Assembly (NCBI GenBank): GCA_029204225.1
Contig: CM055097.1
Span: 1,471,414 to 1,535,413 of the forward strand
DNA: 64,000 nt
Direction of reading: 5' to 3'
DNA from: Diphasiastrum complanatum
Taxonomy: Eukaryota > Streptophyta > Lycopodiopsida > Lycopodiales > Lycopodiaceae
Both the position numbers and the translations under genes were made by a program. Numbering within the stretch: the stretch's first letter is position 1; each line of letters begins with the position of its first letter. The notes beneath the pieces were generated by a model. That model saw only the letters and a program-made list of their open reading frames with translations. It did not search any database and was not told where the DNA came from. Shown in pieces: positions 10,339 to 22,566 of this stretch.

Positions 10339-12114
10339 ATCTGCATTAGTAGCTCCTCGGAATATTAAAGACAATGTTTCACTAGGAATGTCATTGGGCA
10401 CAATATTGACTTGCAAATCCACCGAGCGTATCATGATGAACAATAGGATTTCAAATGTAAAGTGTAAAATAGCAGAGTCTTTGATGGTGGACATTCAAAA
10501 ATTTTTAGATAAGACTATAGTTCAGGGTGCTTGTGATTTTGCGGGTATTAGCAGGGAAGCATATGCAACAATATTTAAACTATTTAGAGAAGCTTTTAAG
10601 CAAGTTCAAATTAGAAAAGTTCCAATCCCTAGGACATATCACTTGAAGAAAGAGAGGGATACATTAAACATAGGTATGCATAAAATCACTGGAACTCCAT
10701 TTCATATCGAGGAGGTGTATGAACTGATGGAAGATTGATATTCTATAATTCATCAAACAATCTATTTGTTGATCTAAATTACTTACTGAGATACATCATC
10801 ACATTCTATGATATAACCTATGAAAAGGTGAATGGCAAAATAATCATAGTACTTAAGTTAGATGAGTCAGAAATTGTGAAAGGACAGAAGATGGAGAGAG
10901 TTAGTATAACTCTCATGAATGGTGCTCTATCACAAACAGAGAACCAAGAAGATTTCAGATTCAGTGTCCAGTCAGAAAATGATATATGGTGGTTTGCAGC
11001 ATTTCAAGTAACTAGCCTCATTGTTACATTACATTCATTGAATAGTATTAATACATTGTAAATTAAGTCTGATTAATTTTTTTGGACAGGTGCTAAAAGA
11101 GGATCATGATATATTATCATGGATATTCTCAAGGACATCTTATCCTAGGATCATCAAGGACCATATGGATGGAGGACTTCTCAATGTTCCAGGAGTTGGA
11201 GACTTCAATGTTGAATGGCACTTAGCAGGGGATTTGAAACATTAAAATGTATGTATAATGTCTCTCACGGTGCTACATCAAAACACCCTTGTTTGTACTG
11301 TATGAAAATGGCAAAAGATGTAACTAGGAGCACAGGAATTACTAAAGAATATGCAGATCCAAACTGGAAGCCTGTGCTGCCTATCCTCTTAAAAAATGTG
11401 CATGTTTGCACTCTTCATGCAGAAGTTAGATTAATAGAAAAGATCATTTATCTTCATATAGTTTTTGCTTGGAATACTAAGCCAGCATCATTAGCAAAGG
11501 AAGCTATCTCTCGATTAGAAGATGTTTTATCAAAAGCAGGACTCCATAAAGGACATGTCAAAATTCAAAAAGATGAAAAGCTTTCAGGAAAGAATGGGAA
11601 CATGCCAACTAAGCCAAGCATAGGAGGAGCAAAAGCACGTGGTTTCCTATCAAATCATACTGGTAGGGCTTCTAATATTCAACACTCAGTCTGGACAGAT
11701 ATTATTGCTGCTACTCAGGACTTCGAGAAAGATGGCAAAACCAGAGTACTAAAAGCTGATGTATGGAAAAAGCTTGATAGTATGATTGCTATTTTAAGAA
11801 AAGAAAAATACTTTGATATTGATAAGAAAGCTGTCCAAAGGGCTTGTGTCAAAAACATGGGGAGATGATTACATCACTCATTACATGGTTAGTATTAAAC
11901 TCTTAAAATGCTTTCAAATTTAAATATATATTTAGATCCAAACATAAGACTAACATTATGATTTTGACATATGCAGCACATACTAAGAGATCATACAACA
12001 TTTTTTGCAAATACATATGGAAGCTTGAGTGTATGGTTCACAAGGGATGGAGAAGTCACACTGGCAAGCACGAGCAGCATTTCATTGAAATACACAACAT
12101 GGAGGAACCAATGA
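10339..12114 (+). pseudogene. Frameshifted multi-exon gene with transposon-like GDLK/CLYC core
   Basis: An acceptor at 10,338 opens a frame running to about 10,735. A one-base shift continues it to a donor at about 11,008; the next exon starts after the acceptor at about 11,090. A second one-base shift near 11,228 joins WHLAGDLK to TLKCMYNVSHGATSKHPC, followed by CLYC. The last exon (from about 11,978) reads HILRDHTTFFANTYGSLSVW and ends at 12,114. The order GDLK, CxxC, a distant HxxxR-type helix, then W..YitHYM-HILRDH resembles a widespread, often repetitive family of uncharacterised eukaryotic proteins seen near transposons; I cannot name it precisely. The first exon is missing and may have been lost to the adjacent minisatellite. 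It converges on the partner gene of cassette B. The two frameshifts argue for a pseudogene. Confidence 0.5.
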
Positions 12115-12378
12115 AAAACGAAACTACATTTGTCAATTGTTTCAGTGGTTCTACCGTAGAGTTCAAATTCGACATATAACAAAGTCCGCACAATACAACA
12201 AGTTTAGAAAAGCATGCAAGTTCATACAGGAAGAGAAAATTAGATGATTGTTGAGTACAAGATCATCATTATCAAATCATGACATGTTCAGAATTGCTTT
12301 GCAAATTCATTGAACAAGAAAGGAGAAATACTCAATGTAAATGTATTGATTGTATTATACCAAAATACAAAGTGTCAA

Positions 12379-13348
12379 CTATTCATCATCAGATCTTGTG
12401 TCAGATTCTATGGCAGTATTGTCATGAAGAAATTCCTTGCTAGTGTATGCATCTAATAGATGTGCATTATCCTTATTTCCACTAAGCTCAATATAAGTGG
12501 AATACAATGAATAATGGGAGCTCCTTAAAGGAACATTCCCATCAGTAAAGCCTAAAATGTTCAAAACATAAGATCTTTTGACAAAAATGATCTTATTTGT
12601 CTTTACAAATTTATGTCCTCCTAGGTAAAATGATAAAGCTTTAACTGTCATTATAAGAGTCTCCCCAACTAGGCTCAACTTGGAATAAGCAATACAGATT
12701 TCATTCTTCAGGAAATGCCTAAGATAGTGGCCAAGTCCACTATCCCTCTGGAAAGACGATGTGTGTTGTTTGAAACCACCTCGTCTCGCAGCAAAATCAT
12801 CTATTATGAGAGCATCCTGCAATAGGAAATCTGTTAGCAAAAACACATTTAGTGATTAGAAATATCATAATGCAAGGAAGTTTAAACACTTACACATTCT
12901 TCATCATCAGTAGCAACCAGATCAAGATGATCAATATAATGACCACGTACTGAACTAGAATCATCCGTGAAATGCAATAATGATGGACGAGGGAAGCCCA
13001 TCAGAGATTGAAATGTCGTGAATTCTTCATCGGATGGTCTGCCTCGCCCATATTTGATAAAATCTTAGTCAAGCATTCTTCAGCAGTCATAATTCCCTCC
13101 TCGTCATCAAAATCAATACTAGCAACAAGATCATCTGTTTCAAAATCTACGAAGTCAGAGAATTTGAAAATCGTGTCGGATAATAGACATAGAACCTCGT
13201 CTTCACGATAGTCAAAAAATTTACATAAATCAGCAATAGTAAAATATACATTGTCATTAATATAATATACAGGCAAATTGAATAGACATTTGGAATCCTC
13301 TGTAGGGTTGGATTCATCAGCAGATGTATTTTGGCCAATAAAAGAATC
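12379..13348 (-). pseudogene. Partner gene of cassette B, 3' half (split by copia insertion)
   Basis: This is the continuation of the minus-strand gene that starts at 26,507. Coding resumes right at the retrotransposon target site (GAATC at 13,344-13,348) with FIGQNTSADESNPTEDSK, runs through an acidic region, then after a one-base frame change has YGRGRPSDEE (AT-hook-like GRGRP) and MGFPRPSLLHFTDDSSS up to a donor at 12,893. After a short intron the last exon (12,816-12,379) reads DALIIDDFAARRGGF and ends NTAIESDTRSDDE then stop. No catalytic domain is recognised in this half. It lacks the methyltransferase motifs seen in the cassette C partner, so either the two differ or this one diverged strongly. 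It is dead because a 12.6-kb nest of elements interrupts it. Confidence 0.5.
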
Positions 13349-14086
13349 TGTTAAATTTCACAGGTGTGGATTGTCCACTACATGTACTTGTGATCTCCTA
13401 AGGTGTGTAGATGCACCAAGATCAAGACTAGATTGAGATTCAAGATCTATCTTTGATTCTATGGCAAAAACACACTACTACATGCATTCAATCACTTCCA
13501 ACTCTCACTCACACATGTGGGAAGTATTCAAAAAATAATCTAAGAAAAAACAAGCTGCTCTACTCGGGTAGAGAGAGAAAAAACATCATGAGCTCTCGGG
13601 TAGAGAGAGAAAGCTAGAAATCCAATAACTCACAAAATCTATAAAATCACCAAATCAATTAGCTTAAAAAATGAGGAGTACAATGATACTAGTAGATCCA
13701 CGAGCTACCACTATGCTTAACTATGATTGGACCATACTTTGTCACTTCTTGATCCTATTGGACCATTGATCTATGCACCTCTTAGGTCTATTGGACTATA
13801 TTCAAGCACACCTCAATTTCCTATTGGACCTCACAAGGTTCCACCTCTAAATCCTATTGGACCTCTTGGAATTCATCAAACAAAAGCTTTACACTTGTCT
13901 ACACTCTAATTGGCACGTGTTTAGCCTCTTACTCTATTTTGGCTCAATAGTGACATTACAAGTGGAAATGCATAATTTGCCATCTATGCCAAATTTATTC
14001 CTATCAACATCCTACACCTAGATGCTTGATGTGAAAAACATAAGACCCCTATATGTAACATAGATAATCTTTTTCAATTCTTCACA
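13349..14086 (-). repeat. 3' LTR of outer copia element
   Basis: 738 bp, TGTTAAATTTCACA..TTCTTCACA as read on the plus strand. It differs from the partner LTR (25,244-25,978) by scattered substitutions and small indels, so insertion is not recent. It contains several spaced copies of CCTATTGGACC. Confidence 0.92.
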
Positions 14087-14104
14087 CTCCTCCTAAAAAA
14101 TTAT

Positions 14105-16785
14105 CTATGAAGATTTGAGCATTGATCTTGATATAACTCCAAGATTAGATCTATGCTTGATGAAAGCACTTTTGCTCAAAGGCTTGGTGAGTAGATCGGC
14201 AATACAAGAGGACGAGTTGACATGCTCCAAATAGATTTCTCCTCCAATAAGCTTTTCTCTCACAAAGTGGTGTGCCACTTCTATGTGCTTGCTTCTTGTA
14301 TGAAATATGGAATTATTGGCAAGAGCTTGGGCCGAGATGTTATCACACTTGATCATTGGTAGATCATCCTGCTTGATGCACTTTAGCTCCATTAATAACC
14401 TCAAGCTCTTGATCCAAAGCACTTCTTTGGTTGTTGTAGTGAGTGCTTTGTACTCGGCCTCACATGAAGAGAGAGATATAGTATCTTGCTTTTTGGAAAG
14501 CCAAGATATTAGATTGCCTCCAAGAAAGATAGTGTATGCACTAATAGACTTTTGATTCATCTTGTCACTTGCAAAGTACGAATCCGAGTAGCCAATAATG
14601 GATAGATCTTCACTTTTATAGAGTAGACCATAATCACAAGATGAAGATACATATCTTAGAATCCTCTTGGCCATCTTCCAATGATGGATCTTAGGATCTT
14701 GCATAAATTGACTCAATTTGTGCACACAAAAACTTAGATCGGGCCTAGTAATGGTAAGCCAAATCAAGGAGCCTACAAGACTCCTAAAAAGTGTGATGTC
14801 CTCAAAGGATCTTTCATCACCTTTATTAGGACCTCTTACAATTTGCTCCATTGGAGTATCTATGCTCTTATAATTTTCCATATGGAATTTTTTCAACATA
14901 GAGTGAGCATATCTAGATTGGCATATAAAGACATGATTTTCATAAAAATCAATTTCTAGGCCTAGGATGTAATGCATCTCTCCTAGATCTTGCATTTTAA
15001 ACTCACATCCAAGTGCTAGCTTGGTTTCATCAACTAGCTTGATACAACTTCCACAAAGAATAGTGTCATCAACATAAATTAGAAGAATGACAATATTGCT
15101 ATCAACAAACTTTAGATACATGGAAGGATCATAGTAACTAAGAGTAAATCCTAGTGAGATAAGAAAAGAATTAAGTCTTGAATACCATGATCTTGGTGCT
15201 TGCTTGATTCCATAAAGACTTTTGAAGAGCAAGCACACTTTGGACTCATCCTTGATGAATCCTTGAGGTTGTTCCATATAGATCTCCTCCTCAAGATAAC
15301 CATTTAGAAAAGCATTGGATACATCTAATTGGAACACCTTCCACTTGAAAAAACAAGCAAGATAAATAAGAATTCTTATTGTCACCATCTTTGCAACGGG
15401 TGCAAAGGTCTCCTCATAATCAAGACCATGGATTTGAGCAAATCCTTTGGCACATAATCTTGCTTTATGCTTGTTGATGGTGCCATCATGATTGAACTTG
15501 ATCCGAAATACCCACTTGCAACCAATCACATGCTTGTTGGATGGAGGATCCACAAGCTCCCAAGTATTGTTGGTGATCAATGCATAATACTCTTGCTACA
15601 TGGCATCATACCACTCCTTGGTATTGAGTGCCTCTTGTACATTCTTTGGCTCTTCATGAGAGACTTAAAAAACATAATTAGTGGAATCAAGATCCACTTG
15701 TTTGCCTTTGTCAACATATGAGAGCCTCTTGGGCTCGGATCTATCTCTCATGGATCTTCTTGGTGAAAAAATCCGAGGAGAGTCTTCTTCAAATCTCGAC
15801 CCCATCACATCATGATTGTCTTCAAAATCAATAATTGATGATGCATCCATAGATTTCTTGATCTCGGCCTCTTCAAAAGATGAGTGTTGATCTTCATGGA
15901 AGACAACATCTCTACTTTCAATAACTTGAGAAGTAGAGAGACACTATAGGCCTTCTTGGTGGATGAGTATCCAACCATGATCCCTTTACATGCACTAGGA
16001 TCTTCCTTCTTCCTTGTTTCCAAGGGAATATGGACAAGGCATAAGCATCCAAAAACTCTAAGGTGATCAACCTTAGGCTTCTTCAAAAATAAGATTTCAT
16101 ATGGTGACTTTCCTCCAAGAGCTATATGTGGGAGCCTATTGCAAAGATAATTTTCACAATTAATGGCTTCTCCCCAAAAATCTTTGGGCAAAGATGCCTC
16201 AATTCTCATAGATTTTGCACATTCACATAGAGATCTATTCTTTCTCTCAGCCACTCCATTTTGAGATGGAGAGTAGGCACAAGAGAACTCTCTTTTAATG
16301 CCTTCAAGCTCACAAAAATCTTGAAATTTATTGGAGATATATTCACCACCTCTATCACTTCTAAGAGCTTTAATCTTGAATGAGAATTGCTTCTCTACAT
16401 AAGCTTTGAAAATAAGGAAATGATCAAACACCATAGATTTAGAAGCAAGAAGATATATCCAAGTGAATCTTGTGTAATCATCAATGAAAGTAACAAAACA
16501 AGTGGCTCCTGCCTTACTTGTAGTTGATGAGAAATGCACATCCGAGTGGATTAACTCCAAAGGATGCTTGCTTTTGATAGAAGATCTTGTAAATGACTTT
16601 TTGTGAGATTTAGCAATAGCACAAGCCTCACAAGGCTTGATCTTCTTGGAGAGTGACTTTGGCAAGCCAATAGCTTTGGCTTCTTTGATCATAGAGAGCA
16701 TGGATTTGTAGTTGGGATGTCCCAACCTCCTATGACATAATTCCTCCATAGAGAGCTTGTTCACAAGAGCAACATTACAAGCATA
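14105..16785 (-). pseudogene. Outer copia: integrase, reverse transcriptase, RNase H
   Basis: Read on the minus strand. The integrase zinc region (CHRRLGHPNYKSM, CEACAIAKSHKKSF) and integrase core (IHSDVHFSS, FIDDYTRFTW, LRSDRGGEYIS, QNGVAERKNRSLCE) come first. The RT follows with CKWVFRIKFNHDGTINKHKA, QLDVSNAFLNGYLEEEIYM and LLIYVDDTILCG, then copia RNase H (GYSDSYFASD, SLSSCEAEYKAL, HTRSKHIEVAHHFV). The two main frames (16,785-15,805 and 15,580-14,105) are separated by a stop and a frameshift in the hinge region. The N-terminal half lies beyond the nested element (23,217-24,488). Non-functional by these breaks. Confidence 0.9.
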
Positions 16786-17440
16786 TGTGAAAATCGTCAA
16801 CATTTCCTAGCTAGTTTGAGACCTAAATTGGCTAAAATTGTAAATAGTTTTGGTTCTGGAGTTTTGCACGTGTGAACCAGGCCACAATGTTTTTATTTAC
16901 TGTATTTTTTCAGTATGATGAAGTGTCAAACTTCATACCCTTCAAAATGAGACCATTTTGATGTATTTTGGTCATATAAGCCATTTTTAGCTATTTTTCC
17001 TATATAGGGAATATCTAGGGTCAAGTACCTTCTAGAGAGAGGAGAGAGAGTCATCTTCCTCATCCATAAATAGTAGGGAAGTCGTGGAGAACAGGTTGGA
17101 GAAACCTTTTGTATGCTTCATTGAGATCAATAGATCATTGTCATTGTTTCTTCCTCCATTGAGAGCATTGTTGTGTGTATTGTCTTCAAGCTATTGTGTA
17201 TGATCTTAGGTGCTTTCCAAAAGTGGTAGGCTGATGTATTATGGACTGTATAATGCTATTTTGGGCCGCACTTGATGTTTATGGAAGTTTCCATTTGTGA
17301 TAAATGCTTTTTGATCAAGTTCTTTGCATTCTAGGTAGCATAGAATGTGTTGCCAATTCCTAGCTTATGTAGTTTGGAGTGCAAGCATTCAAGCCAATGA
17401 TCTTGGAGTTTAGATCCACTTAGGATCTGTATTTTTCACA
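16786..17440 (+). repeat. 5' LTR of inner copia element
   Basis: 655 bp, TGTGAAAATCGTC..TATTTTTCACA. Contains CCATAAATAG (TATA-like) near 17,065 and a GCACGTGTG G-box-like site near 16,866. Confidence 0.95.
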
Positions 17441-17456
17441 TGGTATCAGAGCTGGT
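17441..17456 (+). other. Primer binding site of inner copia
   Basis: TGGTATCAGAGCTGG directly abuts the 5' LTR; it is the usual plant copia site complementary to the 3' end of initiator Met tRNA. Confidence 0.9.
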
Positions 17457-18612
17457 TGGCTTCTATTTACAGTAAGTATTCCATTTTTGGTGATATTTGG
17501 ATGTTTGATCAAGTTTTGGCATGATTTTGCATTGCTTTGTTGATCAAATCTTACTAACCTTTGTTTTGTGAGTTGAACTTGTGGATCAAAAGCATATTTC
17601 AGGTCTATTGAAGATCAGAGGCTGAAAAGAAACTATTTTGGATCAGATCATAACACCTAATCATTTGTGATTGTGAGGCTTGTGCATATTCAATACTAAC
17701 AATGTTCTTTTCAATCCTATTGTTGACAATCTCCATTCTTGGATGAACACTCTCCTTAAGTGGATGAAACTTCTCCTTAAGTGGATGACAAATGCTCTTT
17801 TAAGTGAGTTGTAATTCTCCTAAAGGCTGAGCAAAGCTCCCATTTGGATGAAAGATCCCCTTTTTTGGGTGAACATATTGTAAGCTCCATTGTGAAGAGC
17901 ATATTGTAAAGATTGTCATCAATTTTGGCATAAATTTTGGTGTACTTTGTTGAGCATGTAAGTAACTCTCCTTATGTAATTTGATTGGAGCATTTGCTGG
18001 AAGGTGTTAACCATTATGCAAGTGTGTTTTCAGGTTCTTAACAGGTTGAGGAACATTCTCATGTGAAGTGATCTTAGATCTACATCTAAACACCAAGATT
18101 TGACAAGATAGTGAAGCTAGTCTTGTGATTCACTAAGTGTGCTCATTCATTCACCTCTAAATCTTGTATTTATCACTTGCTGGAGTTTATAAACTTTTAG
18201 AAGTGTGGTTTACATGTGGTTTTACAGGTTGAATCAATATCTTAGTGTGTTGATCATATGTTGATCAAGTTTGTTCATTACTAGGTAATCTTGGCATCCT
18301 AGTTTTGGGTATTTTCTAAGAATGCAAGTAACTCTTCACACCATAACTTGATTTGGTCACTTGCTGGAAAGTTTGAGAGCTTAAGCAAGAGTGTGTTCAG
18401 GTTGGTTTGATTTTGTAATCCATTCTTAGTGTGTGCAAAGTGTTGCATGTGTTTCAATCTTCCTTTCTATGCTTGGAAACCATCTAGGTTCAAGATAGAA
18501 GTGTTTTAGGGTCCTAAATCTTCATAGATCTCTTTATCTATCATTTGTTGAGAGAAAAGTGAGTGCTAAGTGCTTTAGGACAGAACCTAAAAGTTGAAGA
18601 AACATTAGAATC
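17457..18612 (+). other. Untranslated leader of inner copia with degenerate repeats
   Basis: About 1.16 kb before the gag start. It contains three diverged blocks, near 17,957-18,045, 18,140-18,235 and 18,325-18,410. Each has a CACTTGCTGG or ATTTGCTGG core followed about 50 bases later by a TTTTCAGGTT- or TTACAGGTTG-like, splice-acceptor-like string. TCTCCTTAAGTGGATGA also occurs twice in a row near 17,752-17,790. No coding sequence was seen. Confidence 0.6.
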
Positions 18613-21600
18613 ATGGCTTCCAATGGTGGGATCATGCTAGAGTCTAGTGAAAGGTTGAGTTCATCAAACTACTCTACTTGGAAAGTGAGGATGGAGTCCT
18701 TACTTGAGTTGAATGAACTCATGGACATAGTTGCAGAAATTGAAGAGAGACCTCTCACACTTCAAGAGCAACAAAGGTTTGATAAGAAGGCCAAAAGGTC
18801 TCTTCATATCATTAAAATGAATGTTACAAATGAACTTCTCAAGGAAGTTGGAAAGTGTCAAAGTGCAAGTGAGGCATGGAATGCCTTAAAGAAGCTCTTT
18901 GAATCAAAGTCCACATCTAGGGTATTGACCCTAAGGAGACAAATATTTTCTAGTAGGCAAAGAGAGGGTGAAAGTGCTCATGCATTTATCTTGAGAGTTA
19001 AGTCCCTAAGTGATGATTTAGCATGCATTGATGAGAACATAAAAGATGGTGAAATAGTCCAAGTTATGTTGAATGGTTTGCTAAATGAACATGCTAACCT
19101 TGTGCAAAGTTTTGCCATTCAAAGAGTCTTGCCAAGTGTGGTTGACTTGCAAGAAATCTTATTGGCTGAAGAACATAGGTTGCAATCAAAGCTTGATGGT
19201 GCATCCTTGCAAGGTGGAGGTGAAGAGGCTTTCTTCACAAAAGGCAAATTCAAGGGCAAAGGTAAAGGCAAAGGGAAATGGTCCAAAGGTGGTAACTTTG
19301 ATCATGATGATCACTCTTCCTCTTCCTCTTCTACTAAGAACAATAAGTCAAAGTTCAAGTGCTTTTATTGTGGGATAAAAGGTCATTTTGCAAATGAATG
19401 TTATAAGAAGAAAAGAGAGCAAGGAGAGAGGCAAGGAAATCTTACAATAGATGAGGAAGAACATAACACATGTGAATCACTTGTTATGACTTCAAGTTTG
19501 TTAGCCAACATAGATGATAATGATCCTTGGTGGATTGATAGTGGAGCCTCATCTCACATGACAAGACATAAGGAATACTTTACATCCTTAAAGTCTTATG
19601 AGGGAGAAGGTAACATCATCTACACTGCAAATGATGGTCAATGTGACATCAAAGGCATAGGCACTATTCCTATTTCCCTTTCAACAAATAGGAAAGCAAA
19701 TCTTGAAAATGTTTTGTACATTCCTTCAATCACTAAGAATTTGCTTAGTGTAAGTCAAATGATTGACAAAGGACTTGATGTGGAGTTCATTGGAGATGCA
19801 TGTTTGATAAGTAAATGTGGATCCTTGATTGCTCAAGGTAGGAGGCATGGTAAACTTTTCAAGCTTGATGCATGTGTGATCTCTAATCATGAAGGATGTA
19901 TGGCTAGGGAGCAATTGACAAACCAAGAAGTTTGGCACAAGAGGTTGGGCCATCCCAACTTCAAATCTTTGGAGGTAATGGCAAAGAAAGAGCTTGTTCT
20001 TGGTCTCCCTAAAAGTCTTGTTGCAAACAATAGTGTTTGTGAACATTGTGCCTTGTCCAAATCTCATAGACTTGCTTATTCTAGATCTACTTCTAGATCT
20101 AAAGAAGCTTTTCAACTTGTGCATTCTGATATTCATTCTTCTAGTACAACTAGCAATGGTGGGGCAAAGATGTATGCAACTTTCATTGATGACTTTAGTA
20201 GGTATACTTGGATCTATCTTCTTAAAAGTAAGGATGAAGTGTTTGCTGCATTTGTCAAGTTCAAGAATGAAATGGAAAACCAATTCAATACAAAGATCAA
20301 ATGCTTAAGATCTGATAATGGAGGGGAATACACCTCAAATAGGTTCAAAGACTTTTGTATAGCACATGGGATTAAGAGGGAGATGTCTAGTCCTAGGACT
20401 CCACAACAGAATGGAGTGGCCGAGAGGAAGAATAGAACCCTTTGTGAATGTGCCAAGGCAATGAGACTACATGCTAATCTTGCTAAGTCTTTTTGGGGGG
20501 AAGCTTTAGCATGTGCTAACTATCTATGTAATAGATGGACAAGTGCTTCCTTGGATGGTAAAACTCCTCATGAGGTTCTTTATGGTAGAAGGCCGAGTGT
20601 CAAGCATTGTAGGATCTTTGGATGTACATGTTTTGTCAATATCACACTTGATGATAGAACTAAAGAAGATCCTTCATCAAAGAAGGGTGTGTTTGTTGGC
20701 TATAGTGAAGTAAGCAAGGCTTACAAAGTGTACATTCCTTCTACAAAGAAAGTTGTCATAAGTAGGGATGTCATCTTTCATGAAGAGAATGTTTCCAATG
20801 TTGTTGATGTTGATGTTGATGTGCCTACTAATCATCATGATGTGCAAGATGTCTTGGATGAAGATGGAGATGCCACTCCAAAGCAAACTTCAAGGAAGAC
20901 TCAAAGGCAAAGGGCTAAGCCATCAAGGCTAACCTATGATGAAAAAGGAAAGCAAGTGGTGGACAACTCTAACTTTGCTTTTCTTACCTCTTTTGATGAA
21001 CCAACTTGTGTAGGTGAAGCAATTCAAAAGAAGGAATGGATCCAAGCCATGGATCATGAGCATCAAGCACTCATCAAAAGCAACACATGGAGGTTGGTAA
21101 AGCTTCCAAAGGACAAGAAGGCAATTGGTTGTAAGTGGATCTTCAAGATCAAGACAAATCAAGATGGATCAATCAACAAGTACAAGGCAAGGTTGGTGGC
21201 AAAGGGGTATGCTCAAGAATATGGTATTGACTATGATGAGACCTTTGCACCCGTGGCAAAGATGGTAACTATTCGAATCCTAATCTCTCTTGCAACTCTT
21301 TATGATTGGGATATGTGGCAAATGGATGTTACTAATGCCTTCTTGAATGGTGATCTTGAAGAAGATATTTACATGGAGCAACCCGAGGGCTATGTTTCAC
21401 ATGATGAGCCTAATCATGTGTGCTATCTCCAAAAGAGTTTGTATGGGCTAAAGCAAGCACCAAGGAGTTGGTATGCTAAGCTCAATTCCTTCTTACTTTC
21501 TCAAAACTTTGTTATGAGTGAGTATGATCATTCTCTCTACTTTAGATTGAATGAAAATGATATCACTTTACTTTTGATCTATGTTGATGACATTATCTTA

Positions 21601-22566
21601 AGTGGTGGTAACAATCTAGATATAGATGAAATCAAGATGGCACTCAAAAGAGAGTTTGAAATTCAAGATCTTGGTAAACTTCATTATATCTTAGGAATAG
21701 AGATTATTAGAACTTCTAAATCTACATTCATATGTCAAGAAAAGTATGTTAACTCTATTCTAAAAAGGTTTCATATGGAAGATTGTAAAGTTGTTTCTAC
21801 TCCTATGGAATCAAATGTAAAGCTAACTACAAGAAGTAATGAAAGATCCTTCAAGGACATTACTCTCTATAGAAAGCTAATAGGATCTCTTATATGGTTA
21901 ACCATCACAAGACCTGATCTAAGCTTTGTGGTTGGTAAACTAAGTCAATTTATGCAAGATCCTAGTGAGGCTCATTGGAAGCTAGGAAAGAGAGTACTTA
22001 GATACATCTCGGGATCTAGAGATTTTGGCATCTTGTATGGAGGTACTACACCTAACCTTTGTGGATTTTCAGATTCAGATTTTGCAGGTGATCAAATGGA
22101 TAGGAAGTCAACAAGTGCCTTTGCAATCTATCTTGGAGATGGAGTGGTCTCATGGCTATCAAAGAAGCAACCAACTATCTCTCTATCTTCCACCGAAGCC
22201 GAGTACAAGGCATTAACAACATGCACCAAGGAGATTCTTTGGATCAAGAGGATGTTATTGGATCTTCACTTGATGGAACCAGAGAAGACTCCAATCATAC
22301 TTTGTGATAACCTTTCAGCCCAAAGCTTGGCAAGCAATCCTGTTTTTCATGCAAGGAGCAAGCACATTGAGATTGCTCACCATTTTGTGAGAGATCAAGT
22401 CATTGCCAAAGAGGTGGAGCTTCAACATGTCTCTTCAAAGGAGTGTGTGGCTGATATCTTCACCAAACCATTGGGAAAGGACCTATATTTAATGCATAGA
22501 TCTAATCTTGGAATGTGCTCAAAGACTATGTTGAAACTAGCATCCAATGTTGAAGAGGGAGTGTGA
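18613..22566 (+). CDS. Copia gag-pol polyprotein, intact (1,317 aa)
   Basis: A single frame encodes the whole retrotransposon polyprotein. Gag (UBN2-type) spans residues 1 to about 210, followed by a Lys/Gly-rich stretch and a CCHC zinc knuckle (FKCFYCGIKGHFANEC) near 255. The aspartic protease site is DSGASSHM near 308. The integrase zinc-binding region (WHKRLGHPNFKSL..CEHCALSKSH) is followed by the integrase core with HSDIHSSST, IDDFSRYTW and RSDNGGEYTS. The RT has KYKARLVAKGYAQEYG, QMDVTNAFLNGDLEEDIYM and the catalytic YVDDIILS. Copia RNase H has FSDSDFAGD, STEAEYKAL and the HFVRDQ region. The start follows a stop-rich leader and matches the MxxxxG..LESSERL..NY start of related copia gag. 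The stop TGA (22,564-22,566) lies inside the 3' LTR, so the frame runs through the purine tract into the LTR. Confidence 0.96.
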   Translation: MASNGGIMLESSERLSSSNYSTWKVRMESLLELNELMDIVAEIEERPLTLQEQQRFDKKAKRSLHIIKMNVTNELLKEVGKCQSASEAWNALKKLFESKSTSRVLTLRRQIFSSRQREGESAHAFILRVKSLSDDLACIDENIKDGEIVQVMLNGLLNEHANLVQSFAIQRVLPSVVDLQEILLAEEHRLQSKLDGASLQGGGEEAFFTKGKFKGKGKGKGKWSKGGNFDHDDHSSSSSSTKNNKSKFKCFYCGIKGHFANECYKKKREQGERQGNLTIDEEEHNTCESLVMTSSLLANIDDNDPWWIDSGASSHMTRHKEYFTSLKSYEGEGNIIYTANDGQCDIKGIGTIPISLSTNRKANLENVLYIPSITKNLLSVSQMIDKGLDVEFIGDACLISKCGSLIAQGRRHGKLFKLDACVISNHEGCMAREQLTNQEVWHKRLGHPNFKSLEVMAKKELVLGLPKSLVANNSVCEHCALSKSHRLAYSRSTSRSKEAFQLVHSDIHSSSTTSNGGAKMYATFIDDFSRYTWIYLLKSKDEVFAAFVKFKNEMENQFNTKIKCLRSDNGGEYTSNRFKDFCIAHGIKREMSSPRTPQQNGVAERKNRTLCECAKAMRLHANLAKSFWGEALACANYLCNRWTSASLDGKTPHEVLYGRRPSVKHCRIFGCTCFVNITLDDRTKEDPSSKKGVFVGYSEVSKAYKVYIPSTKKVVISRDVIFHEENVSNVVDVDVDVPTNHHDVQDVLDEDGDATPKQTSRKTQRQRAKPSRLTYDEKGKQVVDNSNFAFLTSFDEPTCVGEAIQKKEWIQAMDHEHQALIKSNTWRLVKLPKDKKAIGCKWIFKIKTNQDGSINKYKARLVAKGYAQEYGIDYDETFAPVAKMVTIRILISLATLYDWDMWQMDVTNAFLNGDLEEDIYMEQPEGYVSHDEPNHVCYLQKSLYGLKQAPRSWYAKLNSFLLSQNFVMSEYDHSLYFRLNENDITLLLIYVDDIILSGGNNLDIDEIKMALKREFEIQDLGKLHYILGIEIIRTSKSTFICQEKYVNSILKRFHMEDCKVVSTPMESNVKLTTRSNERSFKDITLYRKLIGSLIWLTITRPDLSFVVGKLSQFMQDPSEAHWKLGKRVLRYISGSRDFGILYGGTTPNLCGFSDSDFAGDQMDRKSTSAFAIYLGDGVVSWLSKKQPTISLSSTEAEYKALTTCTKEILWIKRMLLDLHLMEPEKTPIILCDNLSAQSLASNPVFHARSKHIEIAHHFVRDQVIAKEVELQHVSSKECVADIFTKPLGKDLYLMHRSNLGMCSKTMLKLASNVEEGV

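Noticed and set aside
13727-13909. 60-codon frame rich in DPIGP, also at 25,619-25,801
   Set aside because: It is within both LTRs of the outer copia and reflects the repeated CCTATTGGACC motif.
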